Assembly: GCF_001187435.1 (NCBI RefSeq) | Contig: NZ_LFXA01000009.1 | Location: 186,001 to 250,000, forward strand | From: Streptomyces caatingaensis | Lineage (GTDB): Bacteria; Actinomycetota; Actinomycetes; Streptomycetales; Streptomycetaceae | Length of the DNA: 64,000 nt | Direction: 5' to 3' | In this document: in pieces, positions 60,636-64,000 of the stretch | Layout of the letters: the number at the start of each line of letters is the position of its first letter | How positions within the stretch are numbered: position 1 is the stretch's first letter | Notes under the pieces: generated by a model | What the model was told of the DNA's origin: nothing | What the model saw: the letters and a program-made list of their open reading frames with translations, nothing else | Database searches by the model: none | Position numbers and translations under genes: made by a program

Positions 60636-61832
60636 GTGACCGTGCCCGGATTCACCGCCGACCAGACCGCCGACCAGACCGCCGACCAGACCGCCGACCA
60701 GACCGCCGACCGCATCACCGACCACGTCACCGACCGCACCGGCGGCCGCGGCCGGGACGTCATCAGGCCGCACGCCGAGGACGCCTTCGCCGCCGAGCTC
60801 GCGGCCCTCGCCGCCGCGGACGACCGCCCCAGACCGGAGCGCTGGAAGCTCTCGCCGTGGGCCGTCGCCACCTACCTGCTCGGCGGAGCGCTGCCGGACG
60901 GCACGGTCGTCACCCCGAAGTACATCGGCCCGCGCCGCGTCGTCGAGGTCGCCGTCAGCACGCTGGCCACCGACCGGGCGCTCCTGCTGCTCGGCGTGCC
61001 CGGCACCGCCAAGACCTGGCTGTCCGAGCACCTGGCCGCCGCCGTCAGCGGCGACTCCACGCTCCTCGTCCAGGGCACGGCCGGCACCACCGAGGAGGCC
61101 CTCCGCTACGGGTGGGACTACGCCCGCCTCCTGGCCCGCGGCCCCGGCCCCGAGGCGCTCGTGCCCAGCCCCGTCCTGCGGGCGATGGCCCGCGGCGCGG
61201 TCGTCCGCGTCGAGGAGCTGACCCGCCTCCCCGCCGACGTGCAGGACACCCTCATCACCGTCCTGTCCGAGAAGACCCTGCCCGTCCCCGAGCTCGGCGA
61301 GGAGGTCCGGGCCGTGCGCGGCTTCAACCTCGTCGCCACCGCCAACGACCGCGACCGCGGTGTCAACGAGCTCTCCGGCGCCCTGCGCCGCCGGTTCAAC
61401 ACCGTGGTCCTGCCGCTCCCCGCCACCCACGCGGACGAGGTCGACATCGTCGCCCGGCGCGTCGACCAGATCGGCCGCTCGCTCGACCTGCCCGCCGCCG
61501 GGGCCGGCACCGACGAGATCCGCCGCGTCGTCACGGTCTTCCGCGAACTGCGCGAGGGGATCACCGCCGACGGCCGCACGCGGGTCAAGTCGCCGTCCGG
61601 CACGCTCTCCACGGCCGAGGCGATCTCCGTCGTCACCGGCGGCCTCGCGCTGGCCGCCCACTTCGGCGACGGCGTGCTGCGCGCCGGTGACGTCGCCGCC
61701 GGCATCCTCGGCGCGGTCGTCCGCGACCCGGTGGCCGACCGCACGGCCTGGCACGAGTACCTGGAGACGGTCGTCCGCGAGCGGGACGGCTGGCAGGACC
61801 TCTACCGCGCCTGCCGCGAGGTGTCGGCGTGA
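60636..61832 (+). CDS. MoxR-family AAA+ ATPase
   Basis: 398 residues. An N-terminal tail holds four DQTA repeats, then a AAA+ core: Walker A LLGVPGTAKTWLSEH (about 120-127), Walker B VVRVEELTRLP, sensor 1 FNLVATANDRDRG, and Arg finger ALRRRFNTV. MoxR ATPases act as chaperones, often with VWA proteins, in assembly or conflict systems. GTG 60636 has GAGGGG at about five bases. Its stop overlaps the DUF5682 start (GTGA). Confidence 0.9.
   Translation: MTVPGFTADQTADQTADQTADQTADRITDHVTDRTGGRGRDVIRPHAEDAFAAELAALAAADDRPRPERWKLSPWAVATYLLGGALPDGTVVTPKYIGPRRVVEVAVSTLATDRALLLLGVPGTAKTWLSEHLAAAVSGDSTLLVQGTAGTTEEALRYGWDYARLLARGPGPEALVPSPVLRAMARGAVVRVEELTRLPADVQDTLITVLSEKTLPVPELGEEVRAVRGFNLVATANDRDRGVNELSGALRRRFNTVVLPLPATHADEVDIVARRVDQIGRSLDLPAAGAGTDEIRRVVTVFRELREGITADGRTRVKSPSGTLSTAEAISVVTGGLALAAHFGDGVLRAGDVAAGILGAVVRDPVADRTAWHEYLETVVRERDGWQDLYRACREVSA
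60660..60707 (+). repeat. Four 12-bp tandem repeats at the MoxR N-terminus
   Basis: GACCAGACCGCC four times in succession, in frame, encoding DQTA; a fifth degenerate unit (GACCGCATCACC) follows. Copy-number changes would not break the frame. Confidence 0.9.
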
Positions 61833-64000
61833 ACGCCCGTGGGACCGGGGCGGGGCCCGGCCCCTTCCTGCTCGGCGTGCGCCACCACGGGCCCGGCTCG
61901 GCGCGGGCCGTACGGGCCGCCCTCGACCGGACGCGGCCGCGCGCCGTCCTCGTCGAGGGCCCGCCCGAGGCCGACGCGATCGTCCACCTCGCCGCCGACC
62001 CGGAGATGCGGCCCCCCGTGGCCCTGCTCGCCCACGTCGCGGACGACCCGGGCCGGGCCGCCTTCTGGCCGCTGGCCGGCTTCTCCCCGGAGTGGGTGGC
62101 CGTCCGCTGGGCGCTGGCCCACGGAGCGGTGGTCCGGTTCGTCGACCTGCCCGCCGCCCACACCCTCGCGCTGCCGCCGGGGGGTTCGGGGCCACCCGCC
62201 CCCGACCCGGTCGAGGCCCTGGCGGCCGCCGCCGGCCGCGACGACCCCGAGCAGTGGTGGGAGGACGCCGTCGAGCACCGCGGGGCCGACCCCGCGCCCG
62301 GCGGCGACCCCCTCGCGCCCTTCCGGGCCGTCGCCGACGCCATGGCCGCCCTCCGCCCCGACCCGGCCGGCGGCACGGCCGGCCACGACACCGGCCCCCG
62401 CGCGGGCCACGACGCCGTCCGCGAGGCCCACATGCGGCTCCGGCTGCGCGACGCCCGCCGCGAGTTCGGCGACGACGTCGCCGTCGTCTGCGGCGCCTGG
62501 CACGTCCCCGCCCTGGCCGCCCGGCGGACCGCCACCGCCGACCGCGGCCTGCTGCGCGGCCTGCCCAGGGTCCGGACGGAGATCTCCTGGGTGCCCTGGA
62601 CGCACCGCCGGCTCGCCCGCCGCAGCGGGTACGGCGCCGGCATCACCTCGCCCGGCTGGTACGGCCACCTCTTCCACGCCACCGACCGGCCCGTCGAGCG
62701 CTGGATGACCACCGTCGCCCGGCTGCTGCGCGCCGAGGGCCACCCCGTCTCGTCCGCCCACGTCATCGAGGCCGTCCGGCTCGCCGACACCCTCGCCGCC
62801 GTCCGCGGGCGCCCCCTGCCGGGGCTCGCGGAGACGACCGACGTGGTCCGGGCCGTGATGTGCGACGGCTCCTCCGGCCCGCTCGCGCTCGTACGGGACC
62901 GGCTCGTCGTCGGTGACGCCCTCGGCACGGTCCCCGACGCCGCGCCCGCCCCGCCGCTGCGCCGCGACCTCACCCGGCTCCAGCGGGCCCTGCGCCTGCG
63001 GCCCGAACCCGGGCCCCGCGAGCGGGAGTTCGACCTGCGCCAGGACACCGGCGCCGCCCGCAGCCGGCTGCTCCACCGGCTCCGCGTCCTCGGCGTCGCC
63101 TGGGGCGAACCCCTGCCCGCCCGCGGCGGCACGGGCACCTTCAAGGAGACCTGGCGGCTGTCCTGGGAGCCCGAACTGGCCGTCCGCCTCGCGGAGGCCG
63201 GAGCCTGGGGCACCACCGTCGAGGCCGCCGCCACCGCCCGCGCCGAGGCGGCCGCCCGCGCCGCCGCCTCCCCGGCCGAGGTCACCGCCCTGGCCGAACA
63301 GTGCCTGCTCGCCGGGCTGCCGGGCGCGCTGCCCGCCGTCCTGCGCTCCCTGGCCGACCGGGCCGCCCTCGACACGGACGTGGGCCGGCTGGCCCGGGCC
63401 CTGCCCGCCCTCGTCCGCGCCGTCCGCTACGGCGACGTGCGCCGCACGGACACCGCCGCCCTCGCCGGAGTCGCCGCCGGGCTCGCCGAGCGCGTCTTCG
63501 TCGGCCTGCCCGCCGCCTGCTCCGGCCTCGGCCACGACGCCGCCCGGGAGGCGCGGGCCGACGTCGACGCCGTCCACCGGGCCGTCGCCCTGCTGGGGCG
63601 GCCGGACGCGCGGGAGCGGTGGGCGGCGGTGCTCTCCGACCTCACCGGCCGGCGCCGCGTCCCGGGGGAGATCCGTGGCCGGGCCACGAGGCTCCTGCTC
63701 GACGAGGGCCGCCTCCCCGACGCGCGGGCCGCCCGCCTCGTCGGTCTCGCCCTCTCGCCCGCCGGGGAGCCCGCCGACGCGGCGTCCTGGATCGAGGGCT
63801 TCACCACCGGGGACGGCGCCGGCGGCCTGCTCCTCGTCCACGACGAACGCCTCCTCTCCCTGATCGACACCTGGCTCACCGGCGTCCCCGCCGCCTCCTT
63901 CCGCGCCGTCCTGCCGCTGCTCCGCCGCACGTTCGCCACGTTCGACCCCGCGGTCCGCCGAGCGATCGGCCGCCGCCTCCGCACCTCCCCCTCGGCGCAC
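61829..64000 (+). CDS. DUF5682-family protein, 5' part
   Basis: The frame is open from GTG 61829 to the window end (724 codons) and continues beyond it. The N-terminus FLLGVRHHGPGSARAVRAAL then RAVLVEGPPEAD resembles, in layout, the G-x2-H and ExP strands of TraB/TIKI/ChaN-type folds (inference). Later, DVAVVCGAWHVPALAAR could supply another His. The rest is Ala/Arg-rich and helical. DUF5682 genes regularly follow MoxR in actinobacteria; a VWA gene is expected next but lies outside. GTGA overlap with moxR supports co-translation. Confidence 0.8.
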   Translation, partial: MNARGTGAGPGPFLLGVRHHGPGSARAVRAALDRTRPRAVLVEGPPEADAIVHLAADPEMRPPVALLAHVADDPGRAAFWPLAGFSPEWVAVRWALAHGAVVRFVDLPAAHTLALPPGGSGPPAPDPVEALAAAAGRDDPEQWWEDAVEHRGADPAPGGDPLAPFRAVADAMAALRPDPAGGTAGHDTGPRAGHDAVREAHMRLRLRDARREFGDDVAVVCGAWHVPALAARRTATADRGLLRGLPRVRTEISWVPWTHRRLARRSGYGAGITSPGWYGHLFHATDRPVERWMTTVARLLRAEGHPVSSAHVIEAVRLADTLAAVRGRPLPGLAETTDVVRAVMCDGSSGPLALVRDRLVVGDALGTVPDAAPAPPLRRDLTRLQRALRLRPEPGPREREFDLRQDTGAARSRLLHRLRVLGVAWGEPLPARGGTGTFKETWRLSWEPELAVRLAEAGAWGTTVEAAATARAEAAARAAASPAEVTALAEQCLLAGLPGALPAVLRSLADRAALDTDVGRLARALPALVRAVRYGDVRRTDTAALAGVAAGLAERVFVGLPAACSGLGHDAAREARADVDAVHRAVALLGRPDARERWAAVLSDLTGRRRVPGEIRGRATRLLLDEGRLPDARAARLVGLALSPAGEPADAASWIEGFTTGDGAGGLLLVHDERLLSLIDTWLTGVPAASFRAVLPLLRRTFATFDPAVRRAIGRRLRTSPSAH

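Overview
This window is chromosomal DNA of a streptomycete or very close relative. Base composition is very GC-rich, third codon positions are almost all G or C, GTG starts are common, and several genes appear to lack a Shine-Dalgarno sequence and start a few bases after a TANNNT-type -10 box. DmdR1, IcmB, ORF1590-type sporulation regulators and several PspC, kinase and esterase families of streptomycetes are present. I see no tRNA, rRNA, CRISPR array, insertion sequence, phage genes or PKS/NRPS cluster. The region reads as core chromosome with a few unusual modules.

Region by region. 1-706: two coupled hypothetical genes. 0.8-8.5 kb: a tight acyl-CoA catabolic operon (AtuA-like protein, carboxyltransferase, biotin carboxylase with biotin carrier domain, acyl-CoA dehydrogenase, and a crotonase fused in frame to a TetR regulator), with a 16-bp palindrome over its promoter. 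8.6-14.4 kb: citrate synthase-like protein, pdxH, a tiny transcription unit, a PAS protein, a SIS-domain protein and the iron regulator dmdR1. 15-25 kb: alpha/beta hydrolase without the nucleophile Ser, flavin monooxygenase, ABC exporter, degenerate prim-pol protein, TPR sporulation-type regulator and a TQYLPP-repeat membrane protein. 25-34 kb: purU, ECF sigma/anti-sigma pair, STAS protein, two-component system, metallopeptidase-like lipoprotein, TPR protein and AlkZ-like winged-helix protein. 34-39 kb: Ser/Thr kinase, aldehyde dehydrogenase and GMC oxidoreductase. 39.7-42 kb: chorismate mutase with a Phe/Tyr leader-peptide attenuator, divergent from guaA, which ends in a 60-bp perfect palindrome.

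42-51 kb is an envelope block: L,D-transpeptidase, PspC/toast-rack protein, Ser/Thr kinase, PspC-histidine kinase with response regulator, membrane-anchored esterase and NlpC/P60 hydrolase. 51-58 kb: small membrane protein, pcrA, LytM peptidase, lipase with a repetitive linker, and icmB (B12 subunit of isobutyryl-CoA mutase). 58-64 kb: a MoxR AAA+ / DUF5682 module transcribed away from a DUF5691 gene and a partner that seems to have lost its SWIM zinc finger; it continues past the window end.

Most worth following up: the chorismate mutase attenuator, the crotonase-TetR fusion with its candidate operator, the MoxR/DUF5682 module with a SWIM-less partner, and the small SD-driven transcription unit near 11.0 kb. 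Functions come from recognised motifs and families; no database search was run.
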